A stretch of DNA of 53,487 nucleotides, from the NCBI GenBank assembly GCA_024689465.1, contig JAILDL010000051.1, positions 1 to 53,487 of the forward strand, in the 5' to 3' direction. Under the pieces are notes generated by a model. That model saw only the letters and a program-made list of their open reading frames with translations. It was not told the DNA's origin and did no database searches. The stretch is from Lachnospiraceae bacterium. GTDB taxonomy: Bacteria; Bacillota; Clostridia; Lachnospirales; Lachnospiraceae. Positions 41,974 through 50,518 of this stretch are shown one piece after another (position 1 is the first letter of the stretch; each line of letters starts with the position of its first letter). Both the position numbers and the translations under genes were made by a program.

Positions 41974-42000
41974 GGCCGGCCATCCTCCTCAGGGCCGGTC
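41974..42000 (+). other. GC-rich hairpin after the binding-protein gene
   Basis: 8-bp stem GGCCGGCC / GGCCGGTC with an 11-nt loop and no T run. It could stabilise the upstream transcript or partly attenuate readthrough into the GH35 gene. Confidence 0.55.
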
Positions 42001-42028
42001 TGCTGTTATATCCGGAAAAGAGGAATGC

Positions 42029-44617
42029 ATGCAGATCGAATTAAACGAACAAGGAATCCGGATCGGAGATGCGTACCATATCATACTGGCGTCTTCTCTG
42101 TTCTATTTCAGGATTCCCAGGCAGCGATGGGGCCAGCGGATGAAGCTGCTTAAAAGCGCAGGCTATAATGCCATCGATGTGTATTTTCCCTGGAACTATC
42201 ATGAACTGGCTCCGGGTAAATGGGATTTTGCAGAGAACCGGGATGTGGAATACTTTCTGCAGCTGGCAAGGGAAAACAATCTGTTTGTCATAGCAAGACC
42301 CGGCCCCTATATCTGTTCCGAGTGGGACGGAGGGGCGATCCCTGCATGGTTGTATACAGAAGGGATCCCGGTACGCCAGGACGATCCCCGGTTCCTGGAA
42401 AAGATGCATTCCTGGTATTCCAGGATCCTGCCTCTTTTGGAAAAGTATCAGATCACCCGGGAAGGAACGGTGATCTGCATGCAGGTGGAAAATGAGCTGG
42501 ACTTTTACGATTGCCAAAGCCCTGTCACCTATATGGGAAAACTGAAGGAAATGGCGGAGTCCTTCGGGATGAACATCCCGCTGTTCTACTGCTGCGGACA
42601 GGATAACATCGTAAAGGCAGGCGGCCTGACAGAGGGACTGTATTCTTCCTTTAATGTCTATGCAGAGGAAGATTTTTCCCATCTGGAGCAGCGCTGTTTT
42701 CATCTGTACGAGGCAGCGCTTCTGCGCAGGATGCCTTTTATGATCACGGAGACCAACCGCCGGCATGACTGGATCAAACGGCTCTTAGCCAGCGGAGCAA
42801 AGCTCCTGGGGCCCTATAACCAGACGGCCGGTATCACCATGGACTATTACAACGGCATTACCAACTGGGGCTCTGCAGAGGAACCGGTAGCCATCATGAC
42901 TACGGATTATGATTTCCACTCCATGATCGGCTCCGCCGGAAACTACAATGAGGAGATCATACGGTCCCGGCTGCTTGCGGGACTGTTGCATTCCTTCGAG
43001 ACGGTGATGGGAAAGGGCGTACCGGTGCCCGGTATTTTGCAGGTAAAGGGAAAACGGATCAATTCCTTGCTCCCGGCACTGCAGACCGTTTGCGGCAGCT
43101 TTACGGAGGTGTCCAATCTGTGGAACGAGAAGGACATACTGGAGCTTACCTGGAAGGATCGGAAGATCGATCTGGAGATGGAAGCGCTGGAGACCCGGTT
43201 GCTGCCCATGGATGTGCCCCTGAACAATCATCTGACCCTGTGCCTGTCAACCTATGAGATCGCATCCCTGATCCGGGAGGAAGAGCGAACCATTCTCTGG
43301 CTGTATGGCCATGGAAAGGCGTTTCTTTCCCTGCACTCCGACAGTGGAGAGGATCAGGAGCTGGAGTGGGAGGAACCGGAAAACGGCTTCCTGGTAACGT
43401 ATCAGAAGGTGACGATCTGCTTTGGCGATGCAGAATACGTATCGGAAAAAGGCCTGTCCTTTTTACCGCCCCTGCAGGTATCTCCGGCAAAGCAGGAAGA
43501 GACGGTAAAGGTTGGAAAGGAAAAGGTATACACTTGCGATTTTATCGAGGAGGCACGGACGGAAGGCCCGGTACGCCCCATGGAACAGTTCGGACAGTAT
43601 CGGGGAACCGGTCTGTATCGTCTGGACATTCCCGAGGACGGAGACTATCTGTTTTCCGGGTTGGCCGATATCATTACCTTCCGGGAAGGAGAGGCAGAAG
43701 AGACCCTGTATTGCAACGGCAGCACAAGGATCCGCCGAACCGGTTGCGGAGAGCTTACGGTGATGGCAGAGATCTGGGGACATTCCAACTTTGACGACAT
43801 CCGGGTAAAGAGCCTGCGCATGGGCTCCTTAAAGGGCGTGGATAAGATCCTGCAGATCCGAAGAGAAGAGGACCTGACCAGCGGATGGATGGGCTATGAA
43901 GCAGAACAGGCTCCGGGAGAGACCTGTTTCTTCCAGCATTCTCCCTACAATCCCATGATGAACGCAGACGGATTAAACCGGGCAAAGTCCCCGCTGATCA
44001 CGCTGATGAACCGGACGATCCATTCCGGAAAAGAGGAGGATGGTCTGTTCCTCCACTTTGAAAAAGCGGCATGCATGATCGACGTATATATCAATAACCG
44101 CAAGGTGGCAGCGGTGGTAAAGGATGATCCCTATGTGGACCTGTCCGCCTTTGCCGGGCAGGGGGATCTGGAACTGACGCTGTGTACCACCCGGAGATAT
44201 TACACGGATGAAGTGGGAAAAGTGACGCTGTATGGCGGAAAACTTCTGGATACCTGTACCTTTGGCCGGCTTTCTCCCAAAAAGGGAAAGGCGAGAAAGG
44301 AAAGCTTCCCGCTGCATTTTACGGACACACGGAATAAGATGGTGGAGTTTCCCATGGACCTGGAAGAAGGAGAGGATGTAAAGCTTTTCTTCCGGGGAAA
44401 AAACGTTAAGCTCACGGTATACAGCGGAAACCATGTCATGGGGCGGATCTATCTGTCGGAAGATGCAACGCCGGTGGTATGCGGCGGTACCGTTGACACG
44501 GCACTGGTCCTGGGAGAATGGACGAAGAAGGAGCCGGTACGGATCTGGTGCCAGGCCCTGAAAGAGGACGGAGAGTTTACGGGCGTTACCGCAAAACGTT
44601 ATAAGAGCGGAGTATAG
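42029..44617 (+). CDS. Beta-galactosidase (GH35)
   Basis: 862 residues from the ATG at 42029 after GAGGA. There is no signal peptide; cytoplasmic. GH35 features: ASSLFYFRIPRQRW, AGYNAIDVYFPWNYHEL, ARPGPYICSEWDGGAIPAWL, ICMQVENELDFYD with the acid/base Glu, and FMITETNRRHDW with the nucleophile Glu. The C-terminal beta domains (about 420-862) are long and less conserved, as in multi-domain GH35 enzymes. It hydrolyses terminal beta-galactosyl residues, probably of the sugar imported by the upstream transporter. Last gene before a strong terminator. Confidence 0.9.
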   Translation: MQIELNEQGIRIGDAYHIILASSLFYFRIPRQRWGQRMKLLKSAGYNAIDVYFPWNYHELAPGKWDFAENRDVEYFLQLARENNLFVIARPGPYICSEWDGGAIPAWLYTEGIPVRQDDPRFLEKMHSWYSRILPLLEKYQITREGTVICMQVENELDFYDCQSPVTYMGKLKEMAESFGMNIPLFYCCGQDNIVKAGGLTEGLYSSFNVYAEEDFSHLEQRCFHLYEAALLRRMPFMITETNRRHDWIKRLLASGAKLLGPYNQTAGITMDYYNGITNWGSAEEPVAIMTTDYDFHSMIGSAGNYNEEIIRSRLLAGLLHSFETVMGKGVPVPGILQVKGKRINSLLPALQTVCGSFTEVSNLWNEKDILELTWKDRKIDLEMEALETRLLPMDVPLNNHLTLCLSTYEIASLIREEERTILWLYGHGKAFLSLHSDSGEDQELEWEEPENGFLVTYQKVTICFGDAEYVSEKGLSFLPPLQVSPAKQEETVKVGKEKVYTCDFIEEARTEGPVRPMEQFGQYRGTGLYRLDIPEDGDYLFSGLADIITFREGEAEETLYCNGSTRIRRTGCGELTVMAEIWGHSNFDDIRVKSLRMGSLKGVDKILQIRREEDLTSGWMGYEAEQAPGETCFFQHSPYNPMMNADGLNRAKSPLITLMNRTIHSGKEEDGLFLHFEKAACMIDVYINNRKVAAVVKDDPYVDLSAFAGQGDLELTLCTTRRYYTDEVGKVTLYGGKLLDTCTFGRLSPKKGKARKESFPLHFTDTRNKMVEFPMDLEEGEDVKLFFRGKNVKLTVYSGNHVMGRIYLSEDATPVVCGGTVDTALVLGEWTKKEPVRIWCQALKEDGEFTGVTAKRYKSGV

Positions 44618-44628
44618 GGTTCTCCGGT

Positions 44629-44672
44629 AAAAAAGCTGTTTCCCCACTTTTTGTGTGGAGACGGCTTTTTTT
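44629..44672 (+). terminator. Terminator of the glycosidase-transporter operon
   Basis: 19-bp stem beginning AAAAAAGC and ending GCTTTTTTT with a TTTTT loop and some G-T pairs or mismatches; T run on the right arm. Confidence 0.9.
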
Positions 44673-44689
44673 GTGCAAAGGACAGGATG

Positions 44690-44695
44690 TATAAT
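44690..44695 (+). promoter_or_regulatory. -10 element of the second ABC operon
   Basis: TATAAT 44 nt before the ATPase start; the -35 region is the T run of the preceding terminator and is not convincing. Confidence 0.5.
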
Positions 44696-44700
44696 GAACT

Positions 44701-44715
44701 GGTATGCAACATACC
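44701..44715 (+). promoter_or_regulatory. Candidate operator of the second ABC operon
   Basis: Perfect palindrome GGTATG-CAA-CATACC placed 5 nt after the -10, over the predicted start site. It differs from the operators of the first operon. Confidence 0.5.
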
Positions 44716-44738
44716 TTGCAGAAAGCACAGGAGAGAAC

Positions 44739-45833
44739 ATGAAGATCGTATTACAGCACCTGACCAAACGGTTTCCCAATCGTAACAAGAAGATCAAAGA
44801 GGATGTCATTGCCGTGAACGACTTTGACCTGGAGATCCCCGACGGAAAACTCATCGGCCTGCTTGGCCCCTCCGGTTGCGGAAAAAGTACGGTCCTGAAT
44901 CTCATCTGCGGACTGGAAAAGCCCACAGAAGGAAGGATCTTTTTCGGAGAAACGGAGGTGACAGACCTTCCGCCGGAAAAAAGAGGGGTGGGACTGGTAT
45001 TTCAGAATTATGCCCTCTATCCCCATCTGTCGGTATACGATAACATCAAATTCCCCCTGGAAAACCTGCGGGGAAGCGAAAAACTGACCAAAGAGGAAAT
45101 GGATGCAAGGATCCGGGAAGTGGTTTCCTTAGTCCAGATCGACGGCCTGCTGGAGCGAAAGCCCAATGAACTTTCCGGCGGGCAGCAGCAGCGGGTAGCT
45201 ATTGCAAGAGCACTGGTCAAGATGCCCCAGGTACTGCTATTGGACGAGCCTCTTTCCAATCTGGATGCCAGACTGCGGATCCAGACCAGAGAAGAATTAA
45301 AGCGGATCCAGGTGGAAACCGGGATCACGACCATATTTGTCACCCACGATCAGGAAGAAGCCATGAGTATCTCCGATACCATTGTGGTCATGAAGGACGG
45401 CGTGCTCCAGCAGCAGGGAGAGCCCCAGGAGATCTATGACGAACCGGTGAACCTGTTTGTGGCAAGCTTTCTTGGAACACCCAAGATCAATGTATTTACA
45501 GGCGAGATCAAAAACGGACAGGTCTGCATCGACCACATGCCGGTATTGGAAGCAAACGGACAGGCGGACCGGGAAGTACTGGTCGCTGTTCGTCCCGAAG
45601 GCTTTGTGCTGGATGAAAACGGGCCTTTGTCCTGCGGCTTTGTAAGCCGGGAGGTGATGGGAAGGGATACCAGTATCGTGGCCACCCACGGGGATTTCCA
45701 GGGGGAAAGGATCCGGGCGATCATCCCCTCCGAGCAGGAGGTTTCTCCGGAAAACGGAATGGTGCGCTTTTCCTTAAAACCCCATAAGGTGCGTATCTTT
45801 GATGCAAAAACGCAAACGAGGATCAAGCTATGA
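44739..45833 (+). CDS. ABC transporter ATPase, MsmK/UgpC type
   Basis: 364 residues from the ATG at 44739 after AGGAG. Walker A GPSGCGKST, Q-loop, signature LSGGQQQR, Walker B VLLLDEP and switch His in FVTHDQEEAM are all present. The C-terminal third is an OB-type regulatory domain as in MalK/MsmK. Such ATPases often serve several CUT1 transporters; here it is the only ATPase for two permease pairs in the window. It overlaps the next permease by 4 nt. Confidence 0.95.
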   Translation: MKIVLQHLTKRFPNRNKKIKEDVIAVNDFDLEIPDGKLIGLLGPSGCGKSTVLNLICGLEKPTEGRIFFGETEVTDLPPEKRGVGLVFQNYALYPHLSVYDNIKFPLENLRGSEKLTKEEMDARIREVVSLVQIDGLLERKPNELSGGQQQRVAIARALVKMPQVLLLDEPLSNLDARLRIQTREELKRIQVETGITTIFVTHDQEEAMSISDTIVVMKDGVLQQQGEPQEIYDEPVNLFVASFLGTPKINVFTGEIKNGQVCIDHMPVLEANGQADREVLVAVRPEGFVLDENGPLSCGFVSREVMGRDTSIVATHGDFQGERIRAIIPSEQEVSPENGMVRFSLKPHKVRIFDAKTQTRIKL

Positions 45834-46720
45834 AAAAAGATCTGACCGCCTGGCTGTGTCTGCTTCCAGCCATTTTGTTCTTAGGGATCTTCATGATCTA
45901 CCCCCTGGTGGACGTGCTGGTCTATTCCTTCGAAGAGGGATATAATTTTGCTTCCCGAAGCTTCTGGGGGACCGGACTGTACAACTATGCCTACGTACTC
46001 CACGATCCCTTCTTTATCCAGGCGCTGAAAAATACCTTTATCATCGTGATCATCACGGTTCCCCTTTCCACGGGGATTGCCCTTTTGATCTCCCTGGGAC
46101 TGTCCTCGGTAAAGGCACTGAGAGATTTTTTTCAGACCGTGTTTTTTCTCCCCTATGTGACCAATACCCTGGCGGTGGGCCTGGTATTTATGATCCTGTT
46201 TAAAAAGACGGCCTATTCCGACGGCCTGATCTCTCTTTTGCTGCAGATCTTCGGCGGTCCGTCCGTGGACTTTATCGACGGTCCCTACTGGGCCAAGATG
46301 TTTGCCATGTGCGTCTATACCATCTGGATCGTCATGCCCTTTAAGATCCTGATCCTGACCAGCGCTCTGGCAGGGGTTAATCCCATGTATTACAAGGCGG
46401 CGCAGGTGGATGCGACCCCTAAGTGGCGCATTTTCTATAAGATCACATTGCCCATGATCTCCCCTATGATCTTCTATCTGGTGATCACCGGCTTTATCGG
46501 TGCCTTTAAGGCATACAGCGATGAGGTGGCATTGTTTGGTACAGATCTGAATGCGGCGGGAATGAACACCATCGTCGGGTACGTGTATGACATGCTCTAC
46601 GGCAACAGCGGCGGATATCCTTCCTATGCATCGGCAGCGGCCCTGATCCTGTTTGCCATCGTATTTACCATCACCGTCATTAATCTGATGGTGAGCAGAA
46701 AGACGGTATTCTATCAATGA
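45830..46720 (+). CDS. Sugar ABC transporter permease (MalF type), second system
   Basis: 296 residues. Six transmembrane segments with the EAA loop at YYKAAQVDATPKWRIFYKITLP. The N-terminal PAILFLGIFMIYPLVDVLVYSF segment is typical. It overlaps both the upstream ATPase and downstream MalG-type permease by ATGA, indicating coupled translation. Substrate is presumably an oligosaccharide, unknown in detail. Confidence 0.93.
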   Translation: MKKDLTAWLCLLPAILFLGIFMIYPLVDVLVYSFEEGYNFASRSFWGTGLYNYAYVLHDPFFIQALKNTFIIVIITVPLSTGIALLISLGLSSVKALRDFFQTVFFLPYVTNTLAVGLVFMILFKKTAYSDGLISLLLQIFGGPSVDFIDGPYWAKMFAMCVYTIWIVMPFKILILTSALAGVNPMYYKAAQVDATPKWRIFYKITLPMISPMIFYLVITGFIGAFKAYSDEVALFGTDLNAAGMNTIVGYVYDMLYGNSGGYPSYASAAALILFAIVFTITVINLMVSRKTVFYQ

Positions 46721-47547
46721 AAACGAGCAAAGAGAAATACCTTATCTACATCCTGCTGGGGCTGTGGGCCCTGATCGTGCTGTTTCCCTTTTACTGGATG
46801 CTCCTGACGTCCGTGAAAAGCTACAGCTCCTACAACTCCGAATATGTGCCGGTGTTTTTTACCTTAAAGCCCACCCTGGAAAACTACGCAACGGCCTTTA
46901 CGGCAGTGCCCCTTGCCCGGTATTTCCTGAATACCCTGGTGTTTACCCTGGCGACCACGGCCATCATGATGGTGGTGGTGGTGCTGTCGGCTTTTGCCTT
47001 TGCAAGGCTGGAGTTTCGGGGGAAGAACCTGGTGTTTGCCCTGTTTCTGTCCCTTATGATGATCCCGGGGGAGCTGGTGATCATCACCAATTATGTGACC
47101 ATTACCAACCTGAATCTTAGAAACACCTTTACGGGGCTGATCCTGCCCTCCGTGACTTCGGTGTTTTACATTTACCTGTTAAAGGAAAACTTTGAACAGA
47201 TCCCCGACAACCTGTACAAAGCAGCCAAGGTGGACGGAACCGGGGATCTTCGGTATCTGCGGAAGGTCATGCTCCCCATTGCAAGGCCCACCCTGGTCAC
47301 CATCACCATCCTCAAGGTGATCGAGTGCTGGAATGCCTATGTATGGCCCAGACTCATCACCGATGACCAGAACTATTTCCTGGTATCTGGCGGGATCCAG
47401 GAGATCCGGGAAAACGGCTTCGGAAGAGAAAACGTGCCAGCCATGATGGCGGCCGTGGTGGTGATCTCTGTCCCCCTGGTGGTGCTGTTTTTGCTGTTTC
47501 GCCATAAGATCATGGAAGGGGTCGCCAGAGGCGGCACCAAGGGATAA
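46717..47547 (+). CDS. Sugar ABC transporter permease (MalG type), second system
   Basis: 276 residues, six transmembrane helices, EAA loop at LYKAAKVDGTGDLRYLRKVMLP. The N-terminal FPFYWMLLTSVKSYSSYNSEYVP and C-terminal KIMEGVARGGTKG match CUT1 permeases, nearest in style to glycerol-3-phosphate/sugar UgpE proteins. The binding-protein gene starts 11 nt downstream. Confidence 0.93.
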   Translation: MKTSKEKYLIYILLGLWALIVLFPFYWMLLTSVKSYSSYNSEYVPVFFTLKPTLENYATAFTAVPLARYFLNTLVFTLATTAIMMVVVVLSAFAFARLEFRGKNLVFALFLSLMMIPGELVIITNYVTITNLNLRNTFTGLILPSVTSVFYIYLLKENFEQIPDNLYKAAKVDGTGDLRYLRKVMLPIARPTLVTITILKVIECWNAYVWPRLITDDQNYFLVSGGIQEIRENGFGRENVPAMMAAVVVISVPLVVLFLLFRHKIMEGVARGGTKG

Positions 47548-47558
47548 GGTATATCAGT

Positions 47559-49148
47559 ATGAAGAAAACAAAGATTGCGGCAGTATCCCTCCTCCTGGCC
47601 ATGGTATGCCTCACCGGATGCCATGGAAAGCAGGCAGAAGAAACCTTTGTCCTGCCGGAAACATTTGATGAAAGCAAAGCGGTGGAGATCACCTTCTGGG
47701 CCAAAAACGATACCAACAAGACCCAGCGGGAGATCTATTACAATGCCATAGAGGACTTTGAAGCCCTTTATCCCAACGTGACCGTCAACATGCGGCTGTA
47801 CAACGATTACGGCAAGATCTACAACGACGTGATCACCAACATCTCCACCAATACCACTCCTAATGTGTGCATTACCTATCCGGATCATATCGCCACGTAT
47901 CTGACCGGCAGAAATACGGTGCTGGGACTGGACGAGCTGATGGCAGATCCGCAGTACGGACTGGGTGGAAGTGCGCTTAAATTCGACGGCCCGACGGCAG
48001 AAGAGATCGTGCCCCGGTATCTGGAGGAATGTGTCATCGGAGAAGGGCACTATGCCCTTCCCTATATGCGATCCTCCGAAGCCTGCTATGTGAACAAAAC
48101 CTATGTGGAAGCCCTGGGCTATACCCTGCCGGAAACCCTGACCTGGGATTTTGTCTGGGAGGTTTCCGAGAAAGCCATGGAGCAGAATGCGGACGGAACC
48201 TACAAGGTAAACGGCCAGCAGGTGCTGATCCCCTTTATCTATAAATCCACGGACAACATGCTGATCCAGTCCTTAAAGCAGCTGGGAGCGGATTATTCCG
48301 ATGAAGAGGGAAACATCCTTCTGTTTCACGATACCACCGCAGACCTTCTTAAAACGGTGGCGCAGCATGGAAAGACCGGAGCCTTCTCCACCTTTAAGAT
48401 CTCCGGCTATCCGGCCAATTTCTTAAATGCCGGCCAATGCATCTTTGCCATTGATTCCACGGCCGGTGCCACCTGGATGGGAAGCGATGCACCCTTGGTG
48501 GACATTGCGGAAGATAAGATCGTTCCCTTTGAAACGGAGGTCATGACCATTCCGCAGTATGATCCGGACAATCCCCGGATGATCTCCCAGGGCCCTTCCG
48601 TTTGCATCTTTTATAAATCGGATCCCCAGCAGGTACTGGCATCCTGGCTTTTTACCCAGTTCCTCCTGACCAACGACGTGCAGATCCCTTATTCGGAAAC
48701 GGAAGGGTATGTTCCGGTAACCTTAAAAGCCCGAAATGCAGAGGAATATCAGGAATATCTTTCCCTTGGGGGAAGCGATAAGGACCTTCACTACGACGTA
48801 AAGATCCGGGCGACAAAGCTGGTGATGGATCACACGGAAGATACCTTCGTGACCCCGGTCTTTAACGGTTCTGCCTCCCTCCGGGATGCTTCGGGACAGC
48901 TGATCGAAAACGTGACCAAGGCGGTCCGGCGGAAAAAGACAGTGGACGATGGGTATATCCGGGCGCTGTATGAGGAAGTGCAATCCCAGTACCATCTGGA
49001 TCAGCGCAGCGGTTCGGGCGTTATGGGGGATAAGAAGGATCTGGGCCCTCTTCCCGGGGAATCCGTGGCCCTTCTTGTGTTGCTCCTTGGAACCTGGATC
49101 ATTCTGGGAAGTCTGGCGGTATATGGCCGGATCCGAAAAAGAGAATAA
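47559..49148 (+). CDS. Sugar-binding lipoprotein with an extra C-terminal membrane anchor
   Basis: 529 residues. The lipoprotein signal ends in VCLTGC. The body is a family 1 solute-binding protein (VEITFWAKNDTNKTQREIYYNAIEDFEALYP ... ALPYMRSSEACYVNKTYVEALG ... TWDFVWEVSEKA). Unusually, after a polar linker the protein ends with a hydrophobic helix (about residues 500-520, LPGESVALLVLLLGTWIILG) and a basic tail RIRKRE, so it may be held to the membrane at both ends. No LPxTG sortase motif is seen. It is last in the operon. Confidence 0.88.
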   Translation: MKKTKIAAVSLLLAMVCLTGCHGKQAEETFVLPETFDESKAVEITFWAKNDTNKTQREIYYNAIEDFEALYPNVTVNMRLYNDYGKIYNDVITNISTNTTPNVCITYPDHIATYLTGRNTVLGLDELMADPQYGLGGSALKFDGPTAEEIVPRYLEECVIGEGHYALPYMRSSEACYVNKTYVEALGYTLPETLTWDFVWEVSEKAMEQNADGTYKVNGQQVLIPFIYKSTDNMLIQSLKQLGADYSDEEGNILLFHDTTADLLKTVAQHGKTGAFSTFKISGYPANFLNAGQCIFAIDSTAGATWMGSDAPLVDIAEDKIVPFETEVMTIPQYDPDNPRMISQGPSVCIFYKSDPQQVLASWLFTQFLLTNDVQIPYSETEGYVPVTLKARNAEEYQEYLSLGGSDKDLHYDVKIRATKLVMDHTEDTFVTPVFNGSASLRDASGQLIENVTKAVRRKKTVDDGYIRALYEEVQSQYHLDQRSGSGVMGDKKDLGPLPGESVALLVLLLGTWIILGSLAVYGRIRKRE

Positions 49149-49167
49149 GAAATGGGTGTAAAGACAA

Positions 49168-49195
49168 TTGTATTTACAGAAATTTCTAGTATAAT
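49168..49195 (+). promoter_or_regulatory. Promoter of the small lipoprotein gene
   Basis: TTGTAT (49168-49173), 16-nt spacer, perfect TATAAT (49190-49195). A hairpin TTGTCGAC-AAA-GTCGACGA lies in the 5' leader (about 49219-49237). Confidence 0.7.
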
Positions 49196-49257
49196 GATTT
49201 GAGACTAAGACCGTAAAGGTTGTCGACAAAGTCGACGAAGACAGTAGGAGGTTTATT

Positions 49258-49962
49258 ATGAAAAGAGTATTGGCAGTGATCTTAACCATGGGCCTTGCAC
49301 TTTCTCTGGCAGCTTGTGGCAAAAGCACAGATGCTGCAGCAGATGGCAGCGCAAAGTCCGAAGGCGTGATGACATACGCAGAGTATGCCGCCGCCGCCGT
49401 TGACACCGAGGTAGTGGTAGAAACCTATGTACAGGCAAAGCAGTCCTGGTGGGACAACAAGGGCACATTCTACACACAGGATCAGGATGGTGCTTATTTC
49501 ATCTATGAGATGGCATGTTCCGAAGAAGAGTACAACAAGCTGACTCCCGGCACCAAGATCAAGGTAACCGGTGTAAAGTCTGAGTGGTCCGGTGAAAGCG
49601 AGATCGTAGAAGCTTCTTTCGAGATCGAAGAAGGAAACTTTGTGGCAACTCCCGTAGATGTAACCGATCTGCTTGGCAAGGATGAGCTGATCGATCGTCA
49701 GAACCAGTATGTATCCTTCAAGGATATGACGGTAGAAGCCGTTGCATTTAAGAACGATGAGCCCGGCGATGACATCTATCTGACCCTGTCCAAGGATGGC
49801 AACAGCTATGACTTCTGCCTGGAGTATTATTTAAACGGCTCCGATCAGGCATTCTATGATCAGGTAAGTGCACTGGAAGCAGGTCAGGTTGTAGACGTAG
49901 AAGGTTTCCTGTACTGGTATGAAGGGGTAAATACCCACATCACCAAGGTTACCGTAAAGTAA
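49258..49962 (+). CDS. Small lipoprotein with probable OB-fold repeats
   Basis: 234 residues, AGGAGG upstream. The lipoprotein signal ends in LAAC (Cys20). After an Ala/Ser linker come two beta-rich segments (about 38-130 and 135-234), each with a VETYVQAK...GTKIKVTGVKSEW or VEAVAFKNDE...GQVVDVEGFLYW pattern that suggests tandem OB folds. No enzyme motif is seen. Its own promoter and terminator make it monocistronic. The function is unknown. Confidence 0.78.
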   Translation: MKRVLAVILTMGLALSLAACGKSTDAAADGSAKSEGVMTYAEYAAAAVDTEVVVETYVQAKQSWWDNKGTFYTQDQDGAYFIYEMACSEEEYNKLTPGTKIKVTGVKSEWSGESEIVEASFEIEEGNFVATPVDVTDLLGKDELIDRQNQYVSFKDMTVEAVAFKNDEPGDDIYLTLSKDGNSYDFCLEYYLNGSDQAFYDQVSALEAGQVVDVEGFLYWYEGVNTHITKVTVK

Positions 49963-50005
49963 TCGTTCTGACTTGCTGTGGGCTGGTGCCCAATAAACGA
50001 CAAAT

Positions 50006-50046
50006 AAAAAGCGTCCGGGCAAATCAATTTGCCGGACGCTTTTTTG
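50006..50046 (+). terminator. Terminator after the small lipoprotein gene
   Basis: About 18-bp stem AAAAAGCGTCCGG...CCGGACGCTTTTT with one bulged G and a CA loop region; strong T run. Confidence 0.93.
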
Positions 50047-50135
50047 TTAGTATAACCGCAGTTCTATTGTTTTTCTTCCTTCTCGAATCATTTTGAATGG
50101 AGAAGGTGCTAAATTCATTGTATGATTGCCCACTT

Positions 50136-50423
50136 CTATAATTCCCTTCGGGCTACTATAACTGTATATTTTTCTGTCTCATTGGTTGCGCCTGTTTCAG
50201 CAAAGCCATTCTTTTTCCAGAAATGTTCCGCTTGAGGATTACCCTTAACCCAACCAAGTCGAACTTCTTTTATACCAATACCGGACATAGCATTGCGCAG
50301 TTCTGTAATAAGAGCACTTCCTAACCCTTTCCCCTGCGCATCCACTTCTGTCATAAAAAAGCCAATAAATGCTGTGGTTTTGTCCGGAAATCCTATGATC
50401 AGATCCATAACAGCACTCGCCAC
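50136..50423 (-). pseudogene. Truncated GNAT acetyltransferase
   Basis: 95 codons from a GTG. The region matches only the C-terminal two thirds of a GNAT domain: FIGFFMTEVDAQGKGLGSALI (acetyl-CoA loop) and GWVKGNPQAEHFWKKNGF. The frame is closed by TGA at about 50446, so the first strands and helices are missing. Direct repeat A begins just beyond, at 50466, suggesting that the 5' half was lost when that sequence arrived. No plausible ribosome site precedes the GTG. Confidence 0.7.
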
Positions 50424-50465
50424 AGGCTGTGATAGTAGTAAAATCAGTCATTCTTTTTATTCCTT

Positions 50466-50518
50466 GACTGTATCAGCTAATGTTATCAAATTGTTATCAC
50501 GTGAGTGTTATCAAAGCG
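50466..50518 (-). repeat. Direct repeat A (53 nt, three TGATAAC boxes)
   Basis: Near-identical to 52163-52213 (one substitution and two 1-nt indels). On the minus strand it holds TGATAAC three times plus CTGATAC. It covers the stop codon of the GNAT-GNAT gene. Confidence 0.9.
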
